From JAJYKC01 sp035545735 (GTDB lineage Bacteria; Acidobacteriota; Terriglobia; Bryobacterales; Bryobacteraceae), in the NCBI GenBank assembly GCA_035545735.1, contig DASZXS010000063.1, positions 76,985-140,984 of the forward strand: DNA of 64,000 bases, in the 5' to 3' direction. The translations under genes were made by a program, and so were the position numbers. How positions within the stretch are numbered: position 1 is the stretch's first letter; each line of letters begins with the position of its first letter. Under the pieces are notes generated by a model. That model did not search any database. It worked only from the letters and a program-made list of their open reading frames with translations, and was not told the origin of the DNA. Below are positions 1-8,953 of the stretch, one piece after another.

Positions 1-1264
1 GCCCGGCGTATCCCCAGACACCTCCGACAGCGCCCAGTGTGCCGGGACCCGCAAACTCCGAGGGCTGAAAATCTCCGAGGCCTTTGAGAGCGGTTTCCGT
101 CGATGGATTTAAATCGGCGGAGCCGCCAACGATGTTCGGCAGGCTATTGGCCAGGGCGTTGAGCACCATGCCTCCGGCGACGCGCGTCGACACGGGCTTG
201 TCCTCGGGCTTCCATTTCGGCAGGCTGGCAGCCCAATTTCCGGGCAACCTGCCGCTGATGATCTGCTCGAACTCCGCGCCTTCGGCGGGAAATGCCGCTT
301 TGTATTCCTCAAGCCGCGCCGACCATTCTCTTTGCGCCTTCCCTCCGCGGTCGAGCGCCTGGCGGAAATGATGGACCGCCTCCTCGGGCAGGAAGAATTT
401 ATCGGTGGTGGGCCAGCCCAGCGCTTTCTTTGCGGCGGCGAGTTCGTCTTCTCCGAGCGGATTCCCATGCGCCGAAAAATTGTCCTGCTTCTTCGGGCTG
501 CCGAAGCCGATGTGCGTGCGCGCCAGGATCAACGACGGGCGGCGGGTTTCCGCTTGCGCTTCGCGGATCGCCGCGGCAACGTCCCCGGTGTCATTGCCAT
601 CCAGCACGGTGCGAGTATGCCAGCCATAAGACTCGAATCGCTTCGCGACGTCTTCCGTAAAGGTGAGATCGGTGCCGCCGGCGAGAGAAATGTGATTCTG
701 ATCGTACAGATAAATCAGCTTGCCCAGGCGAAGGTGCCCGGCGAGGGAAGCCGCCTCCTGCGTTATGCCTTCCATCAGGTCGCCGTCGCCGCAGATCGAG
801 TAAGTGTAGTGATCGACGATGGTGTGTCCGGGGCGGTTGTAACGGGCGCCGAGCCACGCCTCGGCGATCGCCATCCCCACCCCGTTCGAAAAGCCCTGCC
901 CCAGCGGCCCGGTGGCGACTTCGACCCCCACCGTATGGCCGCGCTCGGGATGCCCTGGCGTCTTGCTGCCCCACTGGCGAAACTGCTTCAGCTCATCGAG
1001 CGGCAGGTCGTAGCCAGTCAAGTGAAGCAGGCTGTAAAGGAGCATCGAACCGTGGCCGGCAGAGAGAACAAAACGATCCCGATCAAACCAGTGCGCGTCG
1101 GCGGGGTTGTGTTTCAGGAATCCATCCCACAAGGTGTATGCCATCGCGGCGGCACCCATCGGCATTCCGGGATGTCCGGAATTGGCATTCTGAACCGCGT
1201 CCGCGGAAAGAAAACGGATGGTGTTGATGCAGAGATCTTCTAGTGATTGGCCCGTGGTCGGCAA
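1..1264 (-). CDS. tkt: Transketolase, N-terminal two thirds (cut by left edge)
   Basis: Transfers two-carbon ketol units between sugar phosphates in the cytosolic pentose phosphate pathway, using thiamine diphosphate and Mg2+. About 421 residues are visible; the C-terminal part lies beyond position 1. Family motifs read on the minus strand include ANSGHPGMPMG near residue 24, KTPGHPE, TGPLGQGFSNG, and the ThDP/metal segment GDGDLMEG followed by YDQNHISL. The start is taken as TTG at 1264 because the upstream AAAGGA Shine-Dalgarno is well spaced and no in-frame ATG precedes the conserved block. It follows the kinase gene by 73 bp on the same strand, so co-transcription is possible. The assignment is firm; the start codon is less so. 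Confidence 0.95.
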   Translation of the reverse strand, partial: MPTTGQSLEDLCINTIRFLSADAVQNANSGHPGMPMGAAAMAYTLWDGFLKHNPADAHWFDRDRFVLSAGHGSMLLYSLLHLTGYDLPLDELKQFRQWGSKTPGHPERGHTVGVEVATGPLGQGFSNGVGMAIAEAWLGARYNRPGHTIVDHYTYSICGDGDLMEGITQEAASLAGHLRLGKLIYLYDQNHISLAGGTDLTFTEDVAKRFESYGWHTRTVLDGNDTGDVAAAIREAQAETRRPSLILARTHIGFGSPKKQDNFSAHGNPLGEDELAAAKKALGWPTTDKFFLPEEAVHHFRQALDRGGKAQREWSARLEEYKAAFPAEGAEFEQIISGRLPGNWAASLPKWKPEDKPVSTRVAGGMVLNALANSLPNIVGGSADLNPSTETALKGLGDFQPSEFAGPGTLGAVGGVWGYAG

Positions 1265-1337
1265 CTTGAATTTCCTTTCTTTCTATTCAGGGTAGCGTGG
1301 TTGCCTTTCTTTCCGCTAACGGACGAACAGCGCCGCG

Positions 1338-2150
1338 CTATCGTTGCAGTTCTTTCGACGCGAGGCCCGCGACGTCGAGAGCCAGCCGGGGCTCTTCGCC
1401 GTCTTCCAAACCCCAGGCCGCGGACAATCCCGCGTAAGCGAGTATCCATTGCAGCAGTCTGCGCCGTTCCAGGCGGGCGGCCTGCGCGACCACCTCCGCC
1501 TGTTCCGCGAGCCGTCCCGGCGCGAGGGCTATTTCGCGGTCCGGATTGCAGAAGATATTTGCAAAATCGAACCCGCGCTCGCCGATCAGTCCTTTGGGGT
1601 CGATGGCGAGCCAGCCGCGAGACCTGTCGTTGAGAATATTTCCATGATGGATGTCGCCGTGAAGCGCGGCCACGTCCCGGGGAGCGGCCAGCAGTTCCCG
1701 GCTGGCGGCGAGGCTCTGGCTTAAAACCCCGCCGAAGCGTGCGGCGGCGGGTTCGAGTGAACGGAACCATTGCGCTAACGGAGTGAGCGGAGGCAGCGGA
1801 GCGGGCCGAGGCGCATGCAGCTTTTTAGCCACACCGCAGATGATTCGGCTCGCCTCGGCATCCGAGCCGTCACGAGCCATCGAGGCGAGAGATGGTCCAC
1901 CGGCGGCGCGTTCCAGCAGGAGCGCATCGCCGTCGTGACCAAGCACGCGGGCGGCTCCCTCGCCGGCCCACCAGATCATCAGAGCGGCGCCCGCCCGCTC
2001 TTCCGGGTGCTTGGCAATTTTCAGCATCGCGGGAACGCCTTCGTAGAGCACCGGCCGCAGGTCGCTGGCCGGGGTTGAAAAGGGTTCGCCGTCGGGAATG
2101 AGATTCCAGCGCGGCATCCGCCTTAACGGGAGAGCATCGGCGAACAGCAC
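1338..2150 (-). CDS. APH(6)/hydroxyurea-type small-molecule kinase
   Basis: A 270-residue protein of the aminoglycoside/hydroxyurea phosphotransferase family (streptomycin 6-kinase-like), a protein-kinase-like fold that phosphorylates small molecules with ATP. The catalytic loop is visible as LHGDIHHGNILN and the metal-binding segment as AIDPKGLIGERGFDFANI; the N-terminus carries the family-typical RWNL..DG.PF block and VPAMLKIA with the ATP-site lysine. The GTG at 2150 lies inside the end of the upstream VOC gene, giving a 28-nt overlap; an in-frame ATG at 2117, just after the VOC stop, is an alternative. Substrate unknown: a resistance role is only a family-based inference. Confidence 0.85.
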   Translation of the reverse strand: MLFADALPLRRMPRWNLIPDGEPFSTPASDLRPVLYEGVPAMLKIAKHPEERAGAALMIWWAGEGAARVLGHDGDALLLERAAGGPSLASMARDGSDAEASRIICGVAKKLHAPRPAPLPPLTPLAQWFRSLEPAAARFGGVLSQSLAASRELLAAPRDVAALHGDIHHGNILNDRSRGWLAIDPKGLIGERGFDFANIFCNPDREIALAPGRLAEQAEVVAQAARLERRRLLQWILAYAGLSAAWGLEDGEEPRLALDVAGLASKELQR

Positions 2151-3046
2151 GGCGTCCGGGATGGTTTAGGCTCCATGAGCTCGGCGCGCGTGAGATCGGG
2201 GTCGTACAAATTAAGCTGCCACTTCCCGTCGCGTCCGATGCGGGGTTCTTCTCCAATCCGGACACCACGCGCCGCCAAGGTTTGATAAGCGCGCTTTACG
2301 CTTGGGACGCCCAGCGCCAGATGGTGCATTACGCCCAGCGTGCGAGGCGTCGGATTCCGCACGTTCAGCATATATTCCAACCAGTCGGTTCCCTCGGGAA
2401 CGCGCATATCCACCCAGTCCACGCGATCGTCGGTTTTGCCGCCGTGCCAAATCTCGCGGAACCCGAGAATGTCACGATAAAACTTGTCCGCGGCGGCGCG
2501 ATCCTGCACGGTTACGCCCACATGAATGATGCGCTGGGAGATGCGCGACGAGGGAAGCGACTTCCCGAAATTACGGCGGTGGAGAGATCCGCGCACGTAT
2601 TCCACGAATTCAACGTTGTGGCCGTCCGGATCCTTGACCATCAGACTCAGGTTTCCATCGAGCCCCGGTTTCAGCGTGGCCGGAACCTTGACCGCGTGGG
2701 CCTCCAGATAATCGCGCAATGCGCGCGCGTTCGTGGTTTCAAAGCAGATATGGGATAGCCGGTCCTCGGTCTCGCTCTTCAATTCGGGGAACACCTCGAT
2801 GTACTGATGGTCGTTGACTTTGAAATAAGCGAGCATGAGCCCGCCCGAGGGTTTGTCGAGCGTGAACGCCTCCGCGAAACCCAGGTCGTGTCCATAGAAG
2901 CGCCTTGCGGCGGCAAGGTCATTCGTCTTAAGTCCAATGTGGGCCACACCGACGATCGGCGGCCGTTGAACGGCGGCGGGCTGCGCAGTCGCTGCCGGGC
3001 TCAGCGAAAGGGCCAGGACTGCAAGAAGGATGGCGCGCAGGAACAT
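2123..3046 (-). CDS. Exported two-domain VOC (glyoxalase-like) protein
   Basis: A 307-residue protein with a signal peptide (MFLRAILLAVLALSLS, cleavage likely after AQ) and two vicinal-oxygen-chelate modules. Module 1 begins VAHIGLKTNDLAAARRFY and ends with the glutamate-bearing NVEFVEY; module 2 begins IIHVGVTVQDRAAADKFY and ends near TRAELMEP. VOC proteins bind a metal through His/Glu pairs contributed by each module and act as lyases, dioxygenases, isomerases or binding proteins; which applies here cannot be read from sequence. ATG at 3046 is chosen over longer in-frame extensions because it begins the signal peptide and lies right behind a perfect -10 hexamer. Its 3' end overlaps the kinase gene. 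Confidence 0.85.
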   Translation of the reverse strand: MFLRAILLAVLALSLSPAATAQPAAVQRPPIVGVAHIGLKTNDLAAARRFYGHDLGFAEAFTLDKPSGGLMLAYFKVNDHQYIEVFPELKSETEDRLSHICFETTNARALRDYLEAHAVKVPATLKPGLDGNLSLMVKDPDGHNVEFVEYVRGSLHRRNFGKSLPSSRISQRIIHVGVTVQDRAAADKFYRDILGFREIWHGGKTDDRVDWVDMRVPEGTDWLEYMLNVRNPTPRTLGVMHHLALGVPSVKRAYQTLAARGVRIGEEPRIGRDGKWQLNLYDPDLTRAELMEPKPSRTPCCSPMLSR

Positions 3047-3052
3047 GTCAGC

Positions 3053-3058
3053 ATTATA
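3053..3058 (-). promoter_or_regulatory. Consensus -10 box implying a leaderless VOC transcript
   Basis: On the minus strand the hexamer is a perfect TATAAT, ending 6 nt before the ATG at 3046. A start site at the usual distance would fall on or next to the A of the ATG, and no Shine-Dalgarno is present between them. No good -35 hexamer is seen at 17 bp. The divergent hydrolase gene starts only 46 bp away. Confidence 0.5.
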
Positions 3059-3092
3059 TTTGCCCGCGCACCGGATATCATGTTGAATTCCG

Positions 3093-5072
3093 ATGAACCG
3101 GCTAACTCTCTTGCTGCTCGGACTCTCGGCCGGGCTTTCCGCCCAGCCGCCCCAACCTCCCGTCATCCAACTTCCTCCACCAGGCATTGAGGTATCGCAG
3201 AAGGATCAGACCGCCCTGCGCTCGGGATTGGACCACCTGGACCGGCTTACCGCGGAACTGACCGGTAATCCCCATCTGCCCGACGTTCTCATCTTCAGCA
3301 AGGCCGTCCACTACGCACTCGACGGGAATGAATTCTTCCACGCGGAGGACATCTTTCGGGCGAAGGATTTGCTGCGGACCGGAATCGAGAGAGCGGAGCA
3401 ATTAGGACGAGGCGAGGCGCCGTGGGTGGATGCAAAAGGCCTGGTGGTGCGGGGCTACCGGTCTCAAATTGACGGCAGCATTCAACCCTATGGATTGGTG
3501 ATTCCTCCTGAATTCACTCGAACCAGCGCGCACCGCTGGCGCGTGGACGTCTGGTTTCACGGCCGTTCGGATACATTGAGCGAGGTCAACTTTCTGTGGG
3601 AGCGCCTCCGCAATCCCGGCACGTTTACTCCGCGGGGGACGATCGTTCTTCACGTCTACGGGCGGTACTGCAACGCGAGCCAGTTCGCAGGCGAGACAGA
3701 CCTTTTTGAGGCGCTGGCCGATGTGAAGAAGAACTTTAACGTGGATGAAAACCGGATCCTCGCGCGGGGGTTTAGCATGGGCGGCGCATCCGCATGGCAC
3801 ATCGGCGCGCACTATGGCACCGACTTTGCGGCAGTCGCGCCCGGGGCCGGTTTTGCCGAGACCGCGGAATATCAAAAATTCGCCGAGCGTGGATATCGTC
3901 CCTCCTGGTGGGAGGAGAAGCTTTATCACCTCACCAACGCCACCGATTATGCCGCCAATTTCTTCAATGTCCCGGTGGTGGCATACAACGGCGACCATGA
4001 TGCACAGCGCCAGGCCGCCGATATCATGGCGCGAAGCATGGAAGCCGAAGGGTTGACGCTCGCCCGCGTCTGGGGCTTGAATATCGGGCATGCGTACACG
4101 CCGGAGGCGGCTGCTCAACTTGACCGCATGATGGACGCGCTGGCCGGGAAGGGCCGCGACCCGTGGCCGCGAGAAGTGCGTTTCACCACATGGACGCTGA
4201 AATACAACCGGATGCGCTGGGTGATAGTCGATGGCATGGAAAGGCACTGGAGCCGGGCTCGCGTGACCGCGGTGGTGGAAGGAGATCACACCGTTCGCGC
4301 ATCGACGGCCAACGTGTCGGCCATGACCTTCGATCTCGAAACCGGCGCCGCCCTGCTAAATCCGGCGCAGAAAATCACCGTTGTGGTGGACGGGCAAACG
4401 CTGAGCGCCCCCGGGCCGCTCACCGACGGTTCGTGGACCGTGCACCTGACAAAGGCCGGTGCGGACTGGGCCATCGCCGCGGGTCAGCCGGAGGGTCTGC
4501 GCAAGCGGCACGACCTGCAGGGACCAATAGATGATGCCTTCATGGACAGATTCCTGATGGTGCTCCCCACTGGTACGCCGCTTAACCGGACCGTGGAACG
4601 CTGGAGCCATTCCGAGGCGGAGCGCGCCATCCGTGAATGGCGGCGGCAATTTCGGGGCGATGCGCCGGTGAAGAACGACGCCGCGGTGACAGGCGACGAT
4701 ATTGCTTCGAGCAACCTGATCCTGTGGGGAGATCCCCGGAGCAACAAAGTGCTGGCCCGCATCGCCTCCAAGCTGCCGCTGCGCTGGAACGAAGATGGAA
4801 TTTCGCTGGGCGCCAGAAGCTTTCCGTCCGCCACTTGCGCGCCGGTTCTCATTTATCCCAATCCCTTGAACCCGAAGAAATACGTGGTGATCAACAGCGG
4901 CTTCACCTTCCGGGAAAGTGCCTATTCCAGTAACTCCCTGCAGGTGGCGATGCTTCCGGATTACGCGGTGATCGATCTCACCGTACCGGCCGATTCGCGG
5001 TGGCCCGGCAAGGTTGTGGCGGCGGGATTCTTCGACGAAAACTGGCAGCTACAGCCGAATGGCGGGCGCTGA
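3093..5072 (+). CDS. Large exported alpha/beta hydrolase (prolyl-oligopeptidase-like serine hydrolase)
   Basis: A 659-residue protein with an N-terminal signal peptide (MNRLTLLLLGLSAGLSAQ). The middle holds an alpha/beta-hydrolase core: DVWFHGRSDT, then the nucleophile elbow GFSMGGAS near residue 228 with Ser as probable nucleophile, AAVAPGAGF, VVAYNGDHDAQ as a likely acid segment, and GHAYTPEA as a possible catalytic-His segment. Beyond about residue 350 there is a beta-rich region of roughly 300 residues that I do not recognise. The fold suggests a secreted or periplasmic peptidase or esterase; substrate unknown. The stop codon touches the ATG of the next kinase gene, so the two are translationally coupled. 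Confidence 0.75.
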   Translation: MNRLTLLLLGLSAGLSAQPPQPPVIQLPPPGIEVSQKDQTALRSGLDHLDRLTAELTGNPHLPDVLIFSKAVHYALDGNEFFHAEDIFRAKDLLRTGIERAEQLGRGEAPWVDAKGLVVRGYRSQIDGSIQPYGLVIPPEFTRTSAHRWRVDVWFHGRSDTLSEVNFLWERLRNPGTFTPRGTIVLHVYGRYCNASQFAGETDLFEALADVKKNFNVDENRILARGFSMGGASAWHIGAHYGTDFAAVAPGAGFAETAEYQKFAERGYRPSWWEEKLYHLTNATDYAANFFNVPVVAYNGDHDAQRQAADIMARSMEAEGLTLARVWGLNIGHAYTPEAAAQLDRMMDALAGKGRDPWPREVRFTTWTLKYNRMRWVIVDGMERHWSRARVTAVVEGDHTVRASTANVSAMTFDLETGAALLNPAQKITVVVDGQTLSAPGPLTDGSWTVHLTKAGADWAIAAGQPEGLRKRHDLQGPIDDAFMDRFLMVLPTGTPLNRTVERWSHSEAERAIREWRRQFRGDAPVKNDAAVTGDDIASSNLILWGDPRSNKVLARIASKLPLRWNEDGISLGARSFPSATCAPVLIYPNPLNPKKYVVINSGFTFRESAYSSNSLQVAMLPDYAVIDLTVPADSRWPGKVVAAGFFDENWQLQPNGGR

Positions 5073-5969
5073 ATGAAGCCTTCTCTTTCGCAGTCGCGCG
5101 TGGAGGAAATCCTGCGATCGGGCGTTGGAGAAATTCGCGGGCTGCACCGGCTCGCGGAAGGCGAGGAATCCCAGGCGTTTGGCTTCGCGCATGGAGCAGT
5201 GAATCTTGTCGCCCGCTTCAATCCGTCGCGCCGCGGCTTTGACAAGGATGACTTTGCCTATCGCAAGTTTCGAAGCCCCAGCCTGCCCGTGCCGGAGATC
5301 CTCCTGGTATCGGAACCCGAGCCTGGCTTATATCTATGCGTTTCGTCCCACGCGCCGGGCGAGACACTGCAGGACCTGGAGCCCGCTTCCCTGCCCCGCA
5401 TGGTCGGGCCTGTCGGACGAGTGATGGAGGCTATCGCCGCGGCGGACGTGAGTCCGATCGCCGGTTTTGGACCGTGGGATGCTGAAGGACGCGGTGATGC
5501 GGAAAGTTGGGCCGAATTTCTCACCTCCATCGCCGATCGAAGCCGTCATGACTGGGCCCGGGCCGGGCGGTATGTAGACATGCGTGAAGTGGACCCGCTC
5601 CTTGGACGCGTCCACGAATTTTCGAACTACTGCCCGGAGGCCCGCCAACTCGTACACGGTGATTTCGGGTCCAATAATGTGATCGAACACCAGGGGCGAA
5701 TCACCGCCGTCATCGACTGGTCGGAGTCGCTTGCGGGCGACGCGCTCTATGACGTCGCCAATGTATTCTTCTGGCGTACCTGGCTCCCTTGCATGGAGGC
5801 CCAAGCCCAATTTTTTGAACAAGCCTCGCGCGGCGAGCCAGGCACGCGCGAACGGCTGCTTTGTTATCAGCTTCGGATCGGACTTCAGGAAGTATACGAG
5901 AACGCGGTCTCTGCACGGCCGGAAAGAGCGGCTTGGGCGCTGAATCGCTGCCGCCAGATTTTGAGCTGA
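5073..5969 (+). CDS. APH-family phosphotransferase (hygromycin kinase-like)
   Basis: A 298-residue cytoplasmic kinase of the aminoglycoside-phosphotransferase fold. The Brenner-type catalytic loop reads LVHGDFGSNNVI and the metal-binding DFG equivalent VIDWSESLAGDALYDVA, an arrangement shared with hygromycin B and macrolide kinases. The N-terminal lobe holds the ATP-site region around AFGFAHGAVNLVARF. It begins on the base after the upstream hydrolase stop, implying coupled translation. It ends 1 bp before the convergent phoU stop. The real substrate could be an antibiotic, an amino sugar or another small molecule; this is not decidable from sequence. Confidence 0.85.
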   Translation: MKPSLSQSRVEEILRSGVGEIRGLHRLAEGEESQAFGFAHGAVNLVARFNPSRRGFDKDDFAYRKFRSPSLPVPEILLVSEPEPGLYLCVSSHAPGETLQDLEPASLPRMVGPVGRVMEAIAAADVSPIAGFGPWDAEGRGDAESWAEFLTSIADRSRHDWARAGRYVDMREVDPLLGRVHEFSNYCPEARQLVHGDFGSNNVIEHQGRITAVIDWSESLAGDALYDVANVFFWRTWLPCMEAQAQFFEQASRGEPGTRERLLCYQLRIGLQEVYENAVSARPERAAWALNRCRQILS

Positions 5970-5970
5970 G

Positions 5971-6636
5971 CTAATTTTGAAAGGATTCGCGGTGATGCCG
6001 GACGTCCGCGCCCTGGACCACAAAGATCACGTCTTCGGCGATATTGGTGGCGTGGTCGGCGATTCGCTCCAGGTTTCGCGCTACCGACATCAAACCCAGG
6101 CCAGCCGGGATGTTCGCAGGATCGCTCTGCATAAAAGCGAGCAGCTCCTTGTAGATGGAGTCACGAAGGCGGTCGACCTCATCGTCGTTTTTCAGTAGAG
6201 CATATGCCAGGGCAGCGTCCTTCTGCACGAAAGCCTCAAGCGATCCGCGCACCATGCCCTCCGCGACTTCGGACATCTTGCGCACCAGACCCACGGTGCC
6301 GGGGATGGATTCCGACTGCAACTCCAGGCTGCGCTGCGCGATGTTGACGGCGAGGTCGCCCATGCGTTCGAGGTCGCTGTTGATCTTTAGAACCGAGACG
6401 AGCAGCCGCATATCGCGGGCGACGGGTTGATTCCGGGCCAGCAAGGTGGCGACAAAATCGTCCAGTCCAATCTGCATCTGGTTGATGCGCGACTCATCGG
6501 CAAGTACCTGATGTCCGTCTTGGGGGAGACTTTCCAGAAGGCAATTCACGCTGCGGTGAATGGACTGCACAACAACAGTCCCCATCACCAGAAGGTCGTG
6601 CTGCAGGATTCCCAGTTCGTCGGTAAAGTGTCGCAA
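5971..6636 (-). CDS. phoU: PhoU-type phosphate signalling regulator
   Basis: A 221-residue cytoplasmic helical protein with two PhoU repeats. Each repeat shows the acidic metal-cluster motif: NSDLERMGDLAVNIA around residues 86-100 and RNLERIADHATNIAED around 187-202. PhoU proteins connect the PstSCAB transporter to the PhoR sensor and restrain phosphate uptake. Length is normal for the family. The TTG at 6636 is chosen because an in-frame stop lies just upstream and an AAAGG Shine-Dalgarno precedes it. It lies 16 bp behind the GH95-like gene on the same strand; no pst, phoR or phoB genes are in this window, so it is isolated from its usual partners. Confidence 0.93.
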   Translation of the reverse strand: MRHFTDELGILQHDLLVMGTVVVQSIHRSVNCLLESLPQDGHQVLADESRINQMQIGLDDFVATLLARNQPVARDMRLLVSVLKINSDLERMGDLAVNIAQRSLELQSESIPGTVGLVRKMSEVAEGMVRGSLEAFVQKDAALAYALLKNDDEVDRLRDSIYKELLAFMQSDPANIPAGLGLMSVARNLERIADHATNIAEDVIFVVQGADVRHHRESFQN

Positions 6637-6652
6637 ATCCCCGCCTTTCGCC

Positions 6653-8896
6653 CTATCTTACGTCTTCCCGGGCGCCTTCCAGGGTCTCTCCGGCCTTGAG
6701 CGAAATCCGAAGGATGTCGCCGCCCTTCACGAGGCGGTTCCAGCGCGCGTGCGCCGGCGCTGGGAATGGATTCTTCAGGCGAAGCTCACCCTCCACCGCC
6801 GCACGGATTTTGACCGATGTTGTGCGCCCGGCTCGTCTCTCGGCGGACACAATATATCCGCCTTCGGCGCGCAAACGCTCGAAGGAAATGTCACTCCATT
6901 GCGACGGCGCCGAAGGGAAGATGCGAACCGTATTTCCCCAGCTCTGCAGCAACATCTCCTGAACCGCCTGCATGGCGAGGAAATTCCCTTCCAGCGTGAA
7001 GGGATGGTAGTGCGCGTCCGAGAGTCCAGTGCCGCTCTGATCTCCGTTCACATGAAAGCCGTTCGGGAAGATGAAGCCGCGCAGAAAGCCCTGCAGGTAG
7101 CGGAGGGCCTCGTCGCCCCGCCCCGCGCGCGCCAGGACGCAGGAAAGCCAGGAGTAGGTGTAGCCCATCCACGCCGAGGGGCCTTTCGCGATGAAATCGT
7201 CGATCGAAGCGTTGACAACAGAGCGCTCGGCCGGGGAACCCTCGATGCTGAGCAATCCCAGCGGATGAATCGCCATGAGATTCGAGAGATGGCGGTGAGA
7301 ATCGGGCAAAGGAATCCCCCGGGCGACAGTGAGCGCTCCGTTCGCCAGGTCGAAATCATCGAGCCTGGCGAGCGTCTTCTCCCATTGCCGGGCGGCCGGC
7401 GGATCGTTCAGCGCGCGCGCCATCTCTGCGAGCGAGCCGTAGAGCCAGCGCAGCAGCGCCAGGTCGAAATTCGAGTTCGGCGGAAGCCAGGCTTTGAGCG
7501 TGTTGTCGTAAATTTCCGGAGAACTGGAAAGAGGCAGACGAAGTTTGCCGCCGGGGCCGGGACGCAGGAGCGCGCGGAGCGCCACGCCGATACGCTCGGT
7601 AAACGGATAGGCACGTGTACGCAGAAAAACCGGATCCATCGTGTAGCGCCACTGAAGATAAAAACTCTGTGCGACCCATGCGCTCATGGTTGGAGAAAGA
7701 GAATACTGGGCCCACCCGCCGAGCGGACTCCCGTCGATCGCCTCGACCCCAGGCACAATAGCGCCAGGGACGTTGTAAAACTCCCGCGCGAATTTTTCGT
7801 AGCGCGGGAGCAGGTTCCAATTGAAGTTCAGAAAGCTCCGCTCCGCCGAAAACAGGCCGGCTTGCGGCGCGGCAAGGTAGGTCATCTGCGTGTTCAGGTC
7901 GTTGTGATAGTCGCCCTTCCACGGAGGGAGACCGCCCTCATCCGCGGTCCAGACTCCCTGCAGCGGCATCGGCGGCGCACCGGGCCGTGAAGCCGAGCCA
8001 TAGAAATACTTATCCAGAATGTACTGGCGCCCGACCGCGGCATCCGGCACTTCCACGTGCGACGTCGCCCAGAAGGATTTCCACCATTCAAGGTGCCGCA
8101 CGAGGAGCGAATCGTATCCGTCACTCAGGGCCTGGCGCGTGAGCGCGAGCCCCAAAGACACGGGATCGTTCCCATCGCGGTTGGACACAATTGCCACCGC
8201 GAGTGTGCTCTCTTGAGCTTCCGTTTTCTGTGAAACGACCACGGCATACTTCAGTCCCTGGGCCGCGGCCTGCAGCATCCATATGGAATGCGCCCCGTGC
8301 GCCCGCCGATCGCCATGGAGCGCCTGGGGATAGCCAAGCTTGCCGACGCCGGAAGGGCTATTGAGAGTCAGATCCGGCGCCGGCCCCTTGATGCGCAGCA
8401 TCGCCACTCGCCCTTCCGCGGAGAAGAACGTGTGAAGAGCGCCTTGGGACAGCGCCGCATGCGCTTCCGCCCGTTCGGTGTCGAGCGTGAATTCGGTGAC
8501 CCTGTCGTCAGCCGGAAACGTCAACACCAGGCGGCCGGCGGGCAGTTTCGTGGGATAGGGAATGGAGTCGTAAGGCTTGTCGAACAACGCGTGAATGCGC
8601 GCGGCATTCCCCGCTTCGACCAGCCGCTTCATGGTGTCGTAGTTCCAGTCGCGCTGCTCGAAAGCCTCCGGGACGCGCACATCCCAGAGGTCTCCCCGGT
8701 CCAATGAGAGATTCACTGTAGCGCCGCCACCCCAGAGCAAGCCCCCGCAGAGTCCGTTCCCCATAGGAATGCCGCGGTCCCAGGAGGCGAGCGGCGCGGA
8801 GAGCTTCAGGACCGGCTGAGTGGCCTCCCCGAGAGAGGAACTGTACAGCAAGGCGACTAAAAACGCCGTCCAATGGGACTTACGCAAGGAGAGCAT
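6653..8896 (-). CDS. Exported GH95-like glycoside hydrolase with altered catalytic signature
   Basis: A 747-residue protein with a signal peptide and the architecture of GH95 alpha-L-fucosidases/galactosidases: N-terminal beta-sandwich entry motif PMGNGLCGGLLWGG (44-57), an (alpha/alpha)6 barrel, the motif HRHLSNLMAIHP (534-545), and a C-terminal beta domain. The family's general-acid glutamate appears kept in SPEIY (E461). Two other signature points differ: the usual Asn-x-Asn pair reads HNDLNTQM (D333/N335), and the usual DGN motif carrying the catalytic Asp reads LEGN (E636). It probably cleaves alpha-linked deoxy- or galacto-sugars outside the cytoplasm, but specificity or activity may differ from typical fucosidases. 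Confidence 0.85.
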   Translation of the reverse strand: MLSLRKSHWTAFLVALLYSSSLGEATQPVLKLSAPLASWDRGIPMGNGLCGGLLWGGGATVNLSLDRGDLWDVRVPEAFEQRDWNYDTMKRLVEAGNAARIHALFDKPYDSIPYPTKLPAGRLVLTFPADDRVTEFTLDTERAEAHAALSQGALHTFFSAEGRVAMLRIKGPAPDLTLNSPSGVGKLGYPQALHGDRRAHGAHSIWMLQAAAQGLKYAVVVSQKTEAQESTLAVAIVSNRDGNDPVSLGLALTRQALSDGYDSLLVRHLEWWKSFWATSHVEVPDAAVGRQYILDKYFYGSASRPGAPPMPLQGVWTADEGGLPPWKGDYHNDLNTQMTYLAAPQAGLFSAERSFLNFNWNLLPRYEKFAREFYNVPGAIVPGVEAIDGSPLGGWAQYSLSPTMSAWVAQSFYLQWRYTMDPVFLRTRAYPFTERIGVALRALLRPGPGGKLRLPLSSSPEIYDNTLKAWLPPNSNFDLALLRWLYGSLAEMARALNDPPAARQWEKTLARLDDFDLANGALTVARGIPLPDSHRHLSNLMAIHPLGLLSIEGSPAERSVVNASIDDFIAKGPSAWMGYTYSWLSCVLARAGRGDEALRYLQGFLRGFIFPNGFHVNGDQSGTGLSDAHYHPFTLEGNFLAMQAVQEMLLQSWGNTVRIFPSAPSQWSDISFERLRAEGGYIVSAERRAGRTTSVKIRAAVEGELRLKNPFPAPAHARWNRLVKGGDILRISLKAGETLEGAREDVR

Positions 8897-8953
8897 GACT
8901 GGAAGTGCGGCGTTGTAAAATGGCCGTTTGCCGAGTTTCGAACCAAGCGTATC

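Noticed and set aside
332..1243. Long forward open frame opposite transketolase
   Set aside because: It is a high-GC shadow; the minus strand shows unmistakable transketolase motifs through the whole stretch.
1274..1313. Exact 10-bp direct repeat CCTTTCTTTC at 1274 and 1304
   Set aside because: On the minus strand it is a purine-rich stretch that includes the ribosome-binding site of tkt; duplication of Shine-Dalgarno-like sequence explains it.
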